64,000 nucleotides of DNA from Corella eumyota (GCA_963082875.1 OY720099.1:3906001-3970000), one strand, 5' to 3'; counted from the first letter of the stretch, positions 11,910 to 25,770 are shown. Numbers and translations are program-made. The notes: a model not told the origin generated them from the letters alone.

Positions 11910-14900
11910 TCAGTCCTTTATCGTATATTTATCATAAGAAATTCTTTGTTTTGCTTTGCTACATTCGAATACCCACATTGGTTTTATAAACATAATAGCT
12001 GAATTATTTGCAATAGCATCATCAAATGTAGAATCCCATGAATTTTCAGTGATAACTATTTCCACATCGTCACTCATATATTTCTCAATAATTCTAAATT
12101 TAAAAAATATTAGAAATAATATTTGATAATTAAAATATTATACTTTTTGCTTACCCCCCACAAGTAATAATATGTCTTGTCAACAATCTTTCAACCCCCA
12201 AAGGGAAATCCCCTACCAACATAAATCGAACATCGTTGAAATATGAGGGTAAATCCGTATTGTCGTTACCTAAATAAAAAACAACCTCAGGTTTATAATA
12301 CACTTATTTAAATTTTGTTACACTGTTGGTTTAATATAGTAGTCATTATACATAATTTACACCTAAGACCAAATTTTTAACTTTTTTAATACAACACAAA
12401 TTTAGAATATTGCAGTTTATGACTTTAAAGCTAAAATACAGAGCAGCATTTGTTACCCCGACCCAGTCTTGAGATGATCTTAGAAGTTCAAGATATTAGT
12501 AATTATATTTGCACAATAATTAATCTAATGATTGGTTTTCGACAGAAGTTTATATTTATAGCACAGTTTATACCAAAGTGCTGCAGCGTGAAAGCAGTGG
12601 GGATTGAACCAAAGACCTCATGTAAAAAACCCAAGTGTTTTAACTACCACAATATGCCACCGGGTATCTTAACTATATAAATAAGTTTATTGAAAAATAA
12701 AAAATATTTGTATATATACCATTAGTTTCTTCATCTGTGCTAACATCATATGGATCCACATCTTTGGTAGGTTCAACTTTGCTTCCCATATATAATCTAA
12801 ACATAATACAAATAATACATTTTACATTTAATACTGATATATGTAAATTATTGCCACTAGCATATGAAATTAAAAATGAAGTAGTTAGATTGACAAGAGT
12901 TGTGAACCTAAAAAAGTACTGGCAGTTAAAATAGTTTTCTAAGTTATTATTGTCTAAATTTTTGTTTTAAAATATAAACATTTAAATACTGGTTTTCTGT
13001 GTCTGTATCTTCATCAGTACTTTCATCATAAATATTTTTCGATGCAGTAGTTGTTAGTTTATCTTCAATTATGTCATCAGTATCAGAGTCTGAGTTATTC
13101 AAAAAAATAATATATATTTTTTTAAAAATAATTCTTTTTTTGTCATGGGATTTTTACATACCAGTATTAGGCTAGAAACTGTGCAACAAGACTATAAAAT
13201 TTATACAACACTGGAGGTTTTATTATAGCAACTCTCAACTAATATTTGCCTGTGATAATTTACCTGCCCCCCACAAATGGCATTTTTTTCTTTGTATACC
13301 TGTAGATTGGACATACATAAATATATATATATAGTAACCGGCAGCATGGTGTAGTGGTAAAAACACTTGCTACACTACCATGAGGTCCTGCGTTTAATCC
13401 CCACTGCTTTTATGCTGTAGCACCTTGAGTAAGGCGCTATATAAACAGTATGAACTCCTGCTGAGCCAGCACCAATCAGCAGCATAATTATCAGGCAATT
13501 ATAATCTATAATATTCAAAACTGCCACAGGCATCTTGAGACAGGGTCAGGGTAACAGTTGTTACTCTATGTTTAAGCCTTGCATTCGACCTTCCCACATC
13601 GAGGATAAAAATATATACAAAAATAAAATATTGTCCACTAAAATATTGTGCACTCCATTATATATATTATTATTTAACTTTCTTCATGTGCTTTAAAATT
13701 AAACCCACAATTTACAACATTTTTAAATATTTTAACTTATTTTAAAATAGTTTAAATTGTCTTACCTTCTTTTAAATTATTTTCATCTTCTGATTCTGAT
13801 TCACTGTTAAAATTCATTTTCGGGTTCCAATTGTATTTTTTCCATGAAATAAGTTTTTTCTGTTGAGCACAATCTTGAATCCATTTTGAATCTACAACGT
13901 TTCCATTTTCATTTACTACCTTAGCAAATTTTGGAGTGTTTCGAAAAGCACATCTAAAAATTACCAGATATATTTTTAACAATTTAATAAAAATTTAATA
14001 TCTATTTTTTAAGTAAATTAAAAAAATCTTTTGCCTTAGACTATCATTGAAATTTCGTCTTTTTAATTATTTATAAAGCTTTAATTAAGATGGAAAAGTA
14101 ATTTTTTTGGCAGTGTAAAAAAAAAAAAATTATTACATATAGATCAAAAGGTCTTAACTAAATTTAAAAAATCTAAAATGACTTTATTTAATATCGCATT
14201 TTACAATTTACCTGTATAAAAATTAAAACAAAAAAATATACTTACATCAAATGTGTACAGGTTGAATCCCAATCCCTTCTATACAATGCTCCCATTCTTA
14301 TTGCTTTATCTCTAATTTCACCTCTTTTGGGATTTTGGAATCCACTTAAAGCTATCACCACTCCCTCTAATATCTCATTATACGGAACATTTGATTTTTT
14401 AGCTAAGACATTTACAAAAAAATGATATTAAGTTATTTAACCGTAAATAATGTTTTTAATTTACCAATCTTTACAAATTAATTTAACTAAGTTATTAGAT
14501 TTTTATTTTTAATACTTAGGTAAAAAATGATATAGCAACTAAACTAAACGCAGATTTTTATAAATTGACCTGTTTTAGTTTTTGTTGTTGTAGGTTTGGT
14601 TTCAGTTTTTACTGCTTTAGTAAACGTTGGTGCTTGTTTTATAGGAGTGTCTTTTTTGAAAACTGCAGGTTTCTTTAAGTAAAGACATTATAAAATCAAA
14701 TATTAAAGTGAATAAAAAAGTTTCCAAAATTTTTAGAATAAGCGCTGAAACAAATTTTTTAAACGTTTTTATTAATATTTTCCCCAAAATTTTTAGATAT
14801 TTTAATTTACTAATAGATAACAAAAATCGCAATTTTTATTTATCTTACAGGTGTTAAAATTGTCTTTTGTTCAATTTTTCTTTTCTTTGGAGTGTCATTC

Positions 14901-16831
14901 TCTTTTTTAAATTCTTTTTTGATCGTTGCAACCTGAGGTGTTGCTTGAGTTTTGGTGTTCTGCTAAAATAAAAATATTTACAACATTATAAAATGAATAT
15001 ATTAATAAAAAAACTAAAACGTACCTGAACTGGGCCGATTTTTCGTTTTCTAGTTGGCTCTTCCACTAAATAAAATCATAAATTTTTTAGGGTGACCTTC
15101 ATTTTATTTAGTTAAATAAATATAAACTTACCTTTTGGTAAAGCTTGTTTAATTTTGAATGCTGAAGGTGATGCAGTTTGACCATTGGATTCACTTTTTA
15201 ACTTGAACATTCCAAATGTCTTTGTCTCTTTTTCAGATGTCTGCTAAATAAATTTTAAATCAATAAATAAGCTTAAATACATTCAAAAAAAAAATTTTAG
15301 TTAAAAAATTTGGCCTTAAATGTAGGCCTAGTAAGATCTGGCTTTAAAAAAGAAATAAATTATTAAAAAAAAAAAATTAACAAACCATCGAAGCTTCAGG
15401 TGAAACATCAGTTGTTAAAGTTTCTTCTTCTTCGTGAGTGTAAACTTTTATAAAAGATAAACCATAGGTTGTGTGCTGTAAAAAGTAATAACAATATTAT
15501 TTTTTGTATAAAGTTATCCTTAATGTAGAGGGCTAACTTTACAGCTAAAACTTTGGGTGACATTTTTTACTTTAACCCAGTCCAAAGTTAACGTTGGCAG
15601 TTTAGCACTTAATCAAGGGTGCTGCAACATAAAGGCAATGAAAATTAAACCTATAATCTTATATAGTGAAGCTCAGTGTTCTAACTACTACACTATAAGA
15701 TAGGCCATGGTGTTTTCAAGTTTACGACTACGAAAAAAACTAACTTTTTATTAAAAAGCAGCTGGTGAAGTACAAGATCAGTATTTTATATTGAAATTTA
15801 CCTTATTGAATGGTTGAGTGCAAACCACTTTTACACGATCCCACTTTTCAGATGAAACAGTTTGAGATAGTTTATCTTTATCGAACATTCGAACTCTGTT
15901 CAATCCAACTCCATTCCTACTATCAACAGGACTCGTAAAAGCAGATGCAACAAGAATAACCTAAAAATTAGATTATGTTTGCACAGTAGTGACAGTGTAA
16001 CATAAATATTTCAAAACCTAAGGTTGAGGGTTCAAATCACATTACAAAATCTCATAAACTTTTTTAATAAAATTTTAAATTTCATAAACCAAAATTAGTT
16101 ATTTCAATATACTATGCTAAAGTGTTTATTTTGTGAACATTAAATTAAAGGTAGACCAAAATGATTACTCCACAGTTATATTAAAATTGTTTTATTACCT
16201 GATAGTTTTCAGCATCACTTGAACGACTCACAAGTATTTCAATAAAAGCTGAACCCTCATTACCTAGAAAAAAATAAATTTATAAAAATTAATAAAAAAC
16301 TAAAAATATTTAAAAAAACCTAAACAAAAAATATCTAGATCACTTGGACTATTTTGAAGTAAATTTAGTATTTTTATCTCACACAGGCAACACTCTTACC
16401 TATGTCAATTGATTTAATCTGGATTGCTTTTTGTAGTTGTAATATCACAGAAGCTTGTCGTTCCCCTGCTTTTTCACATTTCCATTTCTGAACACTGTTT
16501 CCTCCCAGTAGCAAATTAGATGCTTTGTACACCTAAATTTAATGCAATTACTAACAATATTAAACTTACTCCATATGGTAATAAATAACTTTGTGTACGA
16601 AAGCAATTTATGTTAATATTAAACATGTTTATGGTAGGTATTCAAAAAAGAAAAATTATTTTTTTTAAATCGAAAAATTAAAAATTTTTTTTTTTAAATG
16701 TGTATGACAGGTAATTAAAAATGTGAACTTCAAAAAAATTGAATAAAATTTTTTTATTGAAATTTGTAACATTTGCTTACCCTGTCCTCACTACTGAATG
16801 ACACCACATGCTTGAACTTGACAACAGGCAT
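11910..16831 (-). CDS. XRCC1: XRCC1 single-strand-break repair scaffold
   Basis: Multi-exon gene from ATG 16831 (MPVVKFKHVVSFSSED) to stop 11910-11912. The N-terminal domain (exons 16.8-15.4 kb) keeps hallmark stretches of human XRCC1: IDIGNEGSAFIEILVS, NRVRMFDKDKLSQ, KWDRVKVVCTQPF and GLSFIKVYT. This domain binds DNA polymerase beta. The linker has a basic NLS-like RKRKIGPVQ. BRCT1 (14.4-13.8 kb) reads ILEGVVIALSGFQNPKRGEI, DSTCTHLMCAFRNTPKF and WIQDC; in the family it binds PARylated PARP1. Acidic Ser/Thr clusters follow (SESESEDE, YDESTDEDTD, YDVSTDEETN), then BRCT2 (12.25-11.91 kb; VRFMLVGDFPLGVERLL, MSDDVEIVITENSWD, MWVFECSKAKQRISYDKY), which in the family binds ligase III. XRCC1 has no enzyme activity; it assembles nuclear base-excision and nick repair. 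MAN2C1 lies 346 bp upstream on the same strand. Confidence 0.95.
12418..12666 (-). mobile_element. tRNA-derived SINE
   Basis: In an XRCC1 intron. Reads antisense: GGGGATTGAACC near 12600 is the reversed B box, and the head is near 12666 (CACCGG). Confidence 0.75.
13335..13615 (+). mobile_element. tRNA-derived SINE, full-length
   Basis: One of the best preserved copies, in an XRCC1 intron. Head CCGGCAGCATGGTGTAGTGG, B-box-like GCGTTTAATCCCC, body with CTCCTGCTGAGCCAGCACC, tail CCACATCGAGGATAAA followed by an AT-rich end. Confidence 0.85.
15540..15708 (-). mobile_element. Partial tRNA-derived SINE
   Basis: Degenerate antisense copy in an XRCC1 intron with an internal deletion. The CCCAGTC and GTGCTGCAACATAAAGGCA tracts match the family. 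Confidence 0.55.
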
Positions 16832-17177
16832 AGTTTTTATCACAACAATAATAAACTTAAATTAAAAACTCTGTAAAATATTTAACAAGTTATTATAAAA
16901 ATTTTGTAGACATAAAAGATTACATTATGGTAAATGCAGAAAAAAATTATATACAGAAAAAATTACACAAAAATAAACAAATTTAAGTACATGAAATATA
17001 TATATATATATATATTTCCTACAGCATAAGAGCAATGGGGATCAAACCCAGTACCCCATGATTGAAGCCAAACCCAGAAAATATGTAAAAATTTTATACA
17101 TGAGCATTGTGTTTTACAGGTTAGTTCTGCATACAGATGTAAAAAGCAAAATGATTTGCAATCAAATATAAAACAAG
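16832..17177. other. MAN2C1-XRCC1 intergenic spacer
   Basis: 346 bp between two genes on the minus strand. It contains a TA repeat near 16996-17015 and a SINE fragment at 17017-17072. No separate promoter is recognisable. Confidence 0.5.
17017..17072 (-). mobile_element. SINE head fragment
   Basis: Antisense B box (GGGGATCAAACCC) with CAGCATAAGAGCAAT, matching the tRNA-related part only. Confidence 0.55.
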
Positions 17178-20100
17178 CTAAACAAAAGAAATCAAAATAG
17201 TTTGAAACTGGAAAGGTTTAAAATCCAGATAAATTGATTGGTTTTCATAATTTAGTTTTTCTCCTAATTCTTCTAAAATATTGCACCTAAAAATATTTTT
17301 AAATGATTTGCAATTTAAGTTGTAAGAGTGCTCTACATAATATAAAATGATTATTCTGAATTTTAAATTATGTAACTTACCTATGAGCTGTCTTAATAGA
17401 AAGATGAGGAAATAAAACTTGTACATTATAAGCTGAACCACCAAATGCTTCATACAAGCGAATCAAAATACTATCACTAAACATTTTAAATTTAACATTT
17501 AATCACACATGTATAATTTCAAAATACTAAATATATAACATTTTAAAAATAAAAAAAAATGGTTAAATTTTGCACTACAATATATTAAACCAAACTTAAA
17601 AAATTATGATTTTAAAAATATTTATTTTAGTGTACTAACTTGTGAATGTCAGATTTTTTGCAGGTTTCCAAAATGACCGATTTGTCAGAAACCTTTACAA
17701 ATGAAAATGGTTTTAGGTTATGATCACATTTAAACAAATGTAAAGGATAGTTCATCTGATATGATTCTCTGATAACATCTGCTTCTTGAAAGCTTCCTGT
17801 AATTAAGATAATCTGTTGTGTAAAAAATTAGAAAAACAATTTGAAACATATATATTATAAGCTATTGTTAAAATTTTTTTTTCCGTCCCAATTAAAATAG
17901 AGTGCAAGTCGCTTAAAATATAAATAATATATTACTTGAAATTTTAAAAACAAAATATAACAAAAAAAATAAGAAAAATTTGTAAACTAGTCTGACATGT
18001 TTAATACCACTTTTATTAAAAACTAATAAAAATGTTTAAAAACTAATATTTTACCTTTATGTGGTATAACAGCATATGTAAAAATATGGATTCCCATATC
18101 AGCATTACCATCTGGTGCTTTGGGAGATCGTAGCCTGAAAAAAATAATAATATTTTAAAACTTAATAAAATATAAAAAAGTGTTAAAACATTACTAAAAT
18201 ATAGTATTCTAGGTCTTCATTATTATTTATATGATTTAAATGTAAAATTAATTTTAATAATTAAAACTAAAAACTTACAAAGAAAGACGCATCGTATTTC
18301 CAAAAGCTGAATATCCATATTTTGAATCATTAATAATAGAGACACCGAGATTGTGTTGTGAAATGTCAGCCCATTTGTGACCCCATACTTCAAACCTAAA
18401 CAAAATAAAACACAAGCTTTTAATCTTAAAAATATAAACAAAAACTCGCGCAAATTTTGCATATTTTTTTGTTAACCAATGCATTTATTTATTAAAACCA
18501 ATTAAGTAACTTTGTAAATAAACACAATTAACAAAAAAAGAAAATAAATTAAAAAATGCAAGCCAGAAAAGTTACCTGTAGGTCTGCTAAAACTATTTTT
18601 CATATTAAATAAAACTCTTTAAATATATAAATACTTTATCACCTTGCTGAATCCCATGATGTGTTCTGATGGGTAGGGCGTTCAATATGACCAAATTGAA
18701 TCTCATAAGTTGCTTTATTTGAGCGAACATTCCACGGAAATTCGACTTTTAAAAACTTATGATTTTCATGCCAATCAACCTAAAAATTAAAAATCATAAC
18801 AAAAATTTAAATAAATATAGGACAGTAATTTAGCTGCAAAATGTAATATCTTTTTAAATTTAATGTCTTAGGTAGATTAAGAAAAACATAAACTCTAATA
18901 TTTTGTAGAAATTAATTGGTAGAATTATAAACAAAATATATTTTTAAGAACAACAATATCCAAAATAAGCTAAGCTAAAAGAGAACTTTAAAAATTATTA
19001 CATATTTATAGCTATTTTAAATCTTTGGGTAAAGCTAGATTTCTTTAAAGATAATAAGTTATAACGTTTATATACAGAATATTCCTTTATACATAGAGTT
19101 AATTGTTGTTATACAGAACATTACCTCGGTTTTAAATTTTACTATGGAAGAATTAACTTGCAAGGAAACAGTTTGGGTTAATTTACTTTTTTTCCCAACA
19201 CCAATCACAAATTTACACTCAATTTCAAATTCATTTTCTTTAACTATCATCAAAGGCTCAAGTAAGTTGTCAACTATTTTTCTGTAAATAAACAAAAAAA
19301 TGATTTTATTACAAATATATTTCTGATTTTAATTAGTTGTGAATAAATTTAAGGTTTTGTGTTAATTTGGCCTAGAGACAACCTAATTCTGTACATCTAA
19401 ACCTGATGACAACTCAGCCCTAATCATATATACCTTACGACCCTCTAAAAAAATTTAGTACCGTAAAGTACTAAAAAGAATTATCAAGGACTATAAGGTA
19501 AAAAAATCTGTCAAGGACGATATAGTACAATTCCTATTTTTTGCTAAAATTATTTTACAAATTAAATTTAGGGTTTATCCACAATTACATTGTTTGTCCA
19601 AATACTTATTAACCTTGTTTCTAGATGATAATCCATTACATCCCAAGCATCCCAATATAATGGAACATCATCGAAAATCACCAACTGGTTAGCAAACTGT
19701 CCTGGTGATACACATTCCTCTTTTACACCATTAGTAATTGTAAATAAATGGACCATTCTACCATATTTGTCCAAGTGACATTCTATTAGGTTGTTGGTAA
19801 TAATAATCATACCATCTTCTTGCTTAAATACCAAAAAAAACTTGTTAATTTTTTATCAAACTATTATGTAATATAAACAGTAAAAACTTCTGCCCAGCCC
19901 AAAATCGATAGGTAATTTACTTGCAACATAGACAATAATATCCAAAGTTAGCCTTCTCACACCAACATTGGCTTTTCTACATCAAGAATAAAAATAACCT
20001 ACAAAAAATATTGTATGTCAAACTTCCATAGAAAATTACCTTTGATACTGATATTTGTTCATGTAATATTTCTGTTGAATTATCTAAGGAACCAAAACCC

Positions 20101-23100
20101 ATTGAAGGAATGTTAACTAACACTGCAAAATAAAAAAAAATGATCTGTAATTTAGAGTAATTTAACCAATGTATTGAAGAATTTTGCTGCTCTTATGCTG
20201 TAGTTATCATGCTGCTTTTATGTTGTAGTGACATTGAGTAAGGCGCTATAAACGTTATAAACTCCTGCTGAGCCAGCACTTAATCAGCAGCATAATTACC
20301 GGCAATTATAGTCTAAAATATCCCAAACTGCCAAAATCGACTCAAGGCTGGGAGGGTAAATGATGTTACTTTATATTAAGGTTGTGCTGTCAACCTTACC
20401 ACATTGAGGATAAATAAATATAAAAACGTTGTCACCTTGTTTGCCATTATATAGGTTGACAATTTCTTTTCGGTCCCATGGTAACGTGTTAATAACGACA
20501 TCAGATTGCTCATTTGATTTTGTACCAAATAAATACAGCAATGCGGTATCTACAATTTGTTTTCCCTCAGTTAAAACTTGCTCATAAATTCCAATAGCAT
20601 CTTTATTAACCTATAGGATAACAATAATAAAAATTAAAGTTTCCACCAGATTTTTTCATAAATAAAAATTAAATAAATTTTAACATATAAGTATATCATA
20701 CTATTTTAATATACCACATTAAAGAATAACCTCTAAATTTAGAATATAAAAAAATATATAAAAAAAAATAAAAAAATAAAAAATAACTTACCATTTCAAT
20801 AGAACTGCCTGGTAAAACATCATGAAATTGATTTAACAAAACCAATTTCCACAATATTTCTATTTCTTTTTCAGGATATGTAAAATGAGAATTAGAATCC
20901 AATTTTAAGTTTTCACATTTGTCAGATAAATAAGCAAGAGTGCATAAAAACTCAATGTCGTGCAGTAGAACTTCACAGCGCCGATTGTTTTTCTTAATCT
21001 GAAGAAAAAAAGATATTTATAATGTGGTGGCAAGGTGTATTTTTGTGAAATAATATAATGGTTTAGACACTAAACTTTTTAAGGGTTTTGAATTCCATTC
21101 CTTCTGCTTCCTTGTTATAATAATAATACACTACTATTTTATCAATAGCTTAAACTGATGACATAAAGCAGTGGACTTGAGAAACTAATTTTAATTATGA
21201 ATAATTGGAAAAACTAAATTACACTTGCCATGATCACTCTATAACGTCAGCTTTTTTACATCAAAGCTAAATACCCATACTCCTCTTACCTTTGCAAGTG
21301 AAGTGTAAGTTCCATTATGTAGCTCTAAAAACAATTCCCCAGACCAACTACAAATATTTTTGCCATCTTTTTGAACTTCAGCGAAAAATTCATCTGGGTT
21401 AGATAGTTTCACTTTAGGCAAACCAGCACAATCTTTCATTCGAGAATGACGTTGTAGCATTGCTTCCCTATTGAGAGTTGTACTCAAAAGTTTAGTCTAT
21501 AACCATGAAATTAGCAGGGGTGTGTAGTAGTTAGAACATTTGATTCACTACATGAGGTCCTGGGTTCGGTTCCAACTGCCCTCATGCTGTAGCACAATTG
21601 AATAAGATGTTATTTACAGTATAGACTACTGCTTAGCCAACAATCATTCAGCAGTTTGATTATCAGACAAATATAATCTATATTATCTAAACACTGCCAA
21701 GGGCAACTCGAAACTTGGTCGTAGTAACTGTTGTGTTACTCTATGTTAAGGTCCTGGAGTTTACCTTTTTACATCAACAATAAATAAATACAAAAAATCA
21801 AAAAAGCAAACAAAAAACAGGGTTTTAAAAATAATACAAAAATAAAATGTTTAAACTAACGTTGGGCCACCACCTCCATCTCCATGACCAAATAAAAACA
21901 TTGAACAATCAACTCTTCCCTTGTCACTGTTGTTATTCATTGTTTTAATCAACTATAAATAAGAAAGTAAACATATAAAAAAAGTGTAGTTAAATTCAAC
22001 TTTTTTTAAGCAACTAAAAAATTATTATAACCAGAGTCCATTTTTAGTACATAGTTACTAATACTGCCTTAGGTTACAACATTAATCTCTTAAGAATTAA
22101 GAGCGTGGCGTGGGGTAGTGGTAAGAACAGCGTGGGGTAGTGGTAAGAACACTTGCTACCCCACACATGAGGTCATGGGTTCAATCCCCACTGCTCTTAT
22201 GCTGTAGCACCCTTGAGTAAAGTGCTATAAACAGTATGAACTCCTGCTAAGCCAGCACTTAATCAGCAGTATAATTATCGGGCAATTATAATTTATAATA
22301 TCCCAAACTTCCACAGGCAACTCGAGACTGGGTCAGAGTAACTGATGTTACTCTATGTTTAAGTCGCGCATTTGACTTTCTCACATCGAGGATAAAGATA
22401 TATACAAAAAAAAAAATTAACTTAAAGTAAAAGTTTGAAAATTACACAATATAATATAAAATAAGAAAAATCTAGTGACCTCGTGTGGTGACATTTCCAT
22501 TCCATATGATTCACCGGGTGGAAAATGAGTCAAAATCCTATAATAAAATATAGACAAAAAGACTTAAGTTTTTTAAATACTTTAAATAAAGTAAATAAAA
22601 TTTGCTAACCTTGAACCATTTATTCCTTCCCAATAAAAAGTGTGATGCTAAGACAGAAATAAAAATAAAAAAATTATAAGTCAAATTCAATAAAAATGTT
22701 TTAATATGCTTAAAAGTTTACTTACAAAAACAAAACAATATTATTTTGAACTAACAAAACAAAATTAACGTACCGGAAATTTATTTACTAAATTCCATGA
22801 AAGTTTCTGTGTTAAAAAACTTTTTATTCCGGATTGTTCCATAATCTGTGGAAGATTTCCAGAGTAACCAAAAGTATCTGGGAGCCAGAATTCACGGCAA
22901 TAAATTCCAAATTCTTCGTGAAAAAACTTTTGGCCGTAATGAAATTGTCGGACCATTGATTCTCCGCTTGGCAAGTTACCATCCTTAAAATAAACAAAAG
23001 ATTCATGAATGAATAAAGATTATAATTATCATGGGTTTTGCTTTGCAACTCTTCTTAAATTAAACAAAACAAAAAACTAAATAAAAAACTAAACAAACAA

Positions 23101-25625
23101 AAAACTAAATAAAAACCATTTCGTACAGTATTATAATTTACTGTAATATATAATTTTTTTTTAATTTAAAAATGACAACGTTTCTCAGTGAATACAAAAT
23201 TAACTTTAAAAATTAAAACTTCAAACCTACCATTTCAACCCATGTACCTCCAACGGGAATAAATTGACCTTTTTTCACATAAACTTTAATCTCGTCATAA
23301 ATTTTGGGATAGTTTTCTTTTACCCACTGATATTGTTGGGCCTAAAAACCAAAAAACAATAAAATGTTAATAACTTAAATTGTTGCCCAATTATACCAAA
23401 GTAGTTTGCAATAGCTTTTTAAAAAATATTGATTTTTTATTGTTTACTGTCATGAAATGACCACATTTGTTGTATTTTTTTGTTGAAAACCCAACTTCAC
23501 TAAGGATAAACCTATGCTAACCTTAATCAATTTCTGGCTAACTTTGGCTGTATTGCTTATAGCGCCTTACTCGAGAGCACCTTGACATGGAGGCAATTAA
23601 AATTGAACATAAAACTCATATCAATAAAAGTTCAACCATGTTACCTTATAACCACTTTACCTAACTATTTTTACAATCATGTGTAAAGCCTATTATTCAA
23701 AATACCTAAAGTAATATTTTTAAATAAAATTGTTTTTAAATTACTACATACTTGTGAACAAGCGAATTTAAATTGTGCATATTTTTTCATGAGGTGAACA
23801 ACTGAGATCCAACTTCGTGCACATTTTCTTTTAGTTTCAGCATAAGGCCACAACCAAGCTTAAAATATGTCAATATTTTAAATTTTTAGAAACAAAAATA
23901 ATTTTAAAAAATTAAAAAAAATTTTCCAAATAATAACTGATATTTAATCTAATTCAAATGACAATTAAATATATTATATTTCATATTTAATTATTCTTTA
24001 GAATTTGGTAAATATAAAAAAGATTGTACCTGTATCAATATGGCAGTGTCCTATTGCATAAACCGTATGCTGACTGTCATGATTAGATTGGTTAAAATAT
24101 TTTAATGCAATCTGATGTGAATCTTGGTAAGATTGTCGGGTGAAATTAGATGTAACCAGGAGGTTGATGATGTCATTTGCTGTGTATAACGCCTGCATAC
24201 CTCTTTGGCTTTCCTCAGGTAATGCCTAATAAAAGTTAAATTTTTATGCGTATTATCTATGATGGAGTATAGTGGACGATATAATATAAGAAACCATTTT
24301 ATATGCCCTACAAAATAAAATAAACTGCAGTTTGTGGTGTGCAGGTAAATTATCTCGAAATAATAGCAGTTAGAAAATAAGACTAAATTATGATGATTGG
24401 GCCATCAACTAGAATTTTATAAAAACGTTGTAGCAATCTTTTAAATATATTTATTAGGTTCGCTACAATTAATTTAACCTAAATAATGGTAAAAATCTGC
24501 TTTACTTTACCTTGACTATTTCATACAAAACTTGAAGATCCAAATAACATTCATTAGCTTGTTGGTTTACACAAATAAGTTCAAGTTGATTTAGAGTAAA
24601 TTGTTTGTTCATGTTGGGAGGTTTGATCATCCCATTATCACCTTCACCCAACTCTCTATTGCATGCCATTTCAATTACAAATTCAACACTAAAAAGTTAA
24701 AAACAATATTGAATGATAATTTAAAAAAATGGAGGTGTAGTGGGTAAAGTACATGTCTTTTCTAAATAAGGGTTTTTAGTTTGATTTCCACTGCTTCAAT
24801 GTTGTAGGCTTTTATTAAGTTTAATACAAACTCCTTTTATGCCATTTGCTAGTTGGAAGAATAATTTTTTAGACATTACAATCAATAATATTCTAATGAA
24901 ACAAATTTCATGCTATGTTTAGGGCGTGAAGTCGACCTTTTCACATTATTGATAAAGAGGTGCTTAAAAATAAAATTAAAAATTGATGATGATCGAAGGT
25001 TTATAAATATATATTTACCAATGCTTATCTTCTTTACTCAACTTCTCAGTCAGTGTGTAAGTTTTTTTACATCCATGATCAGATAGAGAGGAAAAACTGA
25101 ACACAGGATCTCCATTCCTCCACAACATTGCTTCGCATCCCGCATCCCAAACAAGATCAATCTTCTCTTCCTCCCAACTTGGAGGAATGTTAAAGGATGT
25201 TTTAAACCAATGTGTAGAAAACCTTAAAAGAAAAAATTTGTTTAAAGGTCTAGTTTTTTACTATTTACCTAAGTTATAAAACATTTTAGAATTATTTTTT
25301 TACGTTGGTCGAAATGAATCCCCAATATTAGCTTTTGAAAATAAATCTTTATTTTTCATAGCATCTGCATAAGGTATTCTGTCAGTAGGTCCATAATGAA
25401 AAAGCGTTGTTGGCGATAAAGTTGCTTTAAATCTCCTGTAATAAATAAAATTAAATAGTTATGTTGTATTTAATACTTAACTTAAACACAAAGCTTTTTA
25501 AGTAAAATTAATAATCACCTATTGAATATGTTGACATCGGTAAAATAAGTGTCTGAAATAAATTTTTCAATTCTTTCTAAACTTGTTCTTTTGTGCTTGA
25601 ATCGTACATGTTCTTGTGAACTCAT
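17178..25625 (-). CDS. MAN2C1: Alpha-mannosidase 2C1, cytosolic, GH38
   Basis: Long multi-exon gene from ATG 25625 ([20 protein letters not shown]) to stop 17178-17180. GH38 signatures occur in order. HCHIDTAWLWPY, split by an intron at 24.0/23.87 kb, supplies the zinc-binding His and Asp. [15 protein letters not shown] (22.9 kb) carries the nucleophile Asp. [13 protein letters not shown] (21.9 kb) supplies another zinc-ligand His. [15 protein letters not shown] (20.8 kb) is also typical. The C-terminal beta domains end [16 protein letters not shown]. There is no signal peptide, as expected for the cytosolic enzyme that trims free oligomannosides released from misfolded glycoproteins. Introns host at least five SINE copies. 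It starts 145 bp after the stop of APEX2 on the same strand. All active-site residues I can see are intact. Confidence 0.94.
20185..20418 (+). mobile_element. Head-truncated tRNA-SINE
   Basis: In a MAN2C1 intron. Begins after the B box at CTGCTCTTATGCTGTAG, with the body and tail retained. The CATGCTGC...TTATGTTGTAGT tract is partly duplicated near the start. Confidence 0.7.
21510..21785 (+). mobile_element. tRNA-derived SINE
   Basis: In a MAN2C1 intron. Head GTGTGTAGTAGTTAGAAC, B box GGGTTCGGTTCC, then body and tail with ACATCAACAATAAA. Confidence 0.78.
22104..22412 (+). mobile_element. tRNA-derived SINE with duplicated A-box segment
   Basis: Well-preserved copy in a MAN2C1 intron. The A-box segment GCGTGGGGTAGTGGTAAGAA occurs twice in tandem (22105-22152), followed by a single B box GGGTTCAATCCCC. 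The tail ends CATCGAGGATAAAG. Confidence 0.85.
23545..23655 (-). mobile_element. Partial tRNA-SINE
   Basis: Antisense fragment in a MAN2C1 intron with TATAGCGCCTTACTCGAG and GAGGCAATTAAAATTGAAC, matching the post-B-box region and a decayed B box. Confidence 0.5.
24730..24962 (+). mobile_element. Degenerate tRNA-SINE
   Basis: In a MAN2C1 intron. Head GGAGGTGTAGTGGGTAAAG and tail GAAGTCGACCTTTTCACATT are recognisable; the middle is diverged and shortened. Confidence 0.6.
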
Positions 25626-25770
25626 TTTTATAAAATTCCTATAATTAACAGCTTAAATGTCGCTACAAAAATCAAACAAAAAAATTCAAAAATAATAAAC
25701 CTATTTCAGTATAATTTGGTGTAGGAAAAAACAATTTAATTAATTTTATAAGAATTTTTTTAAATTACGA
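25626..25770. other. Short APEX2-MAN2C1 spacer, possible operon junction
   Basis: 145 bp between two genes read in the same direction. On the minus strand a pyrimidine-rich tract ending TTTTGTAG lies about 45 nt before the MAN2C1 ATG, which looks like a 3' splice or trans-splice acceptor. An ATTAAA poly(A)-signal variant lies nearer the APEX2 end. Confidence 0.4.

Noticed and set aside
13335-13420. tRNA gene in the XRCC1 intron
   Set aside because: A and B boxes are present, but the sequence continues into the shared SINE body and the acceptor stem does not close; it is a SINE head.
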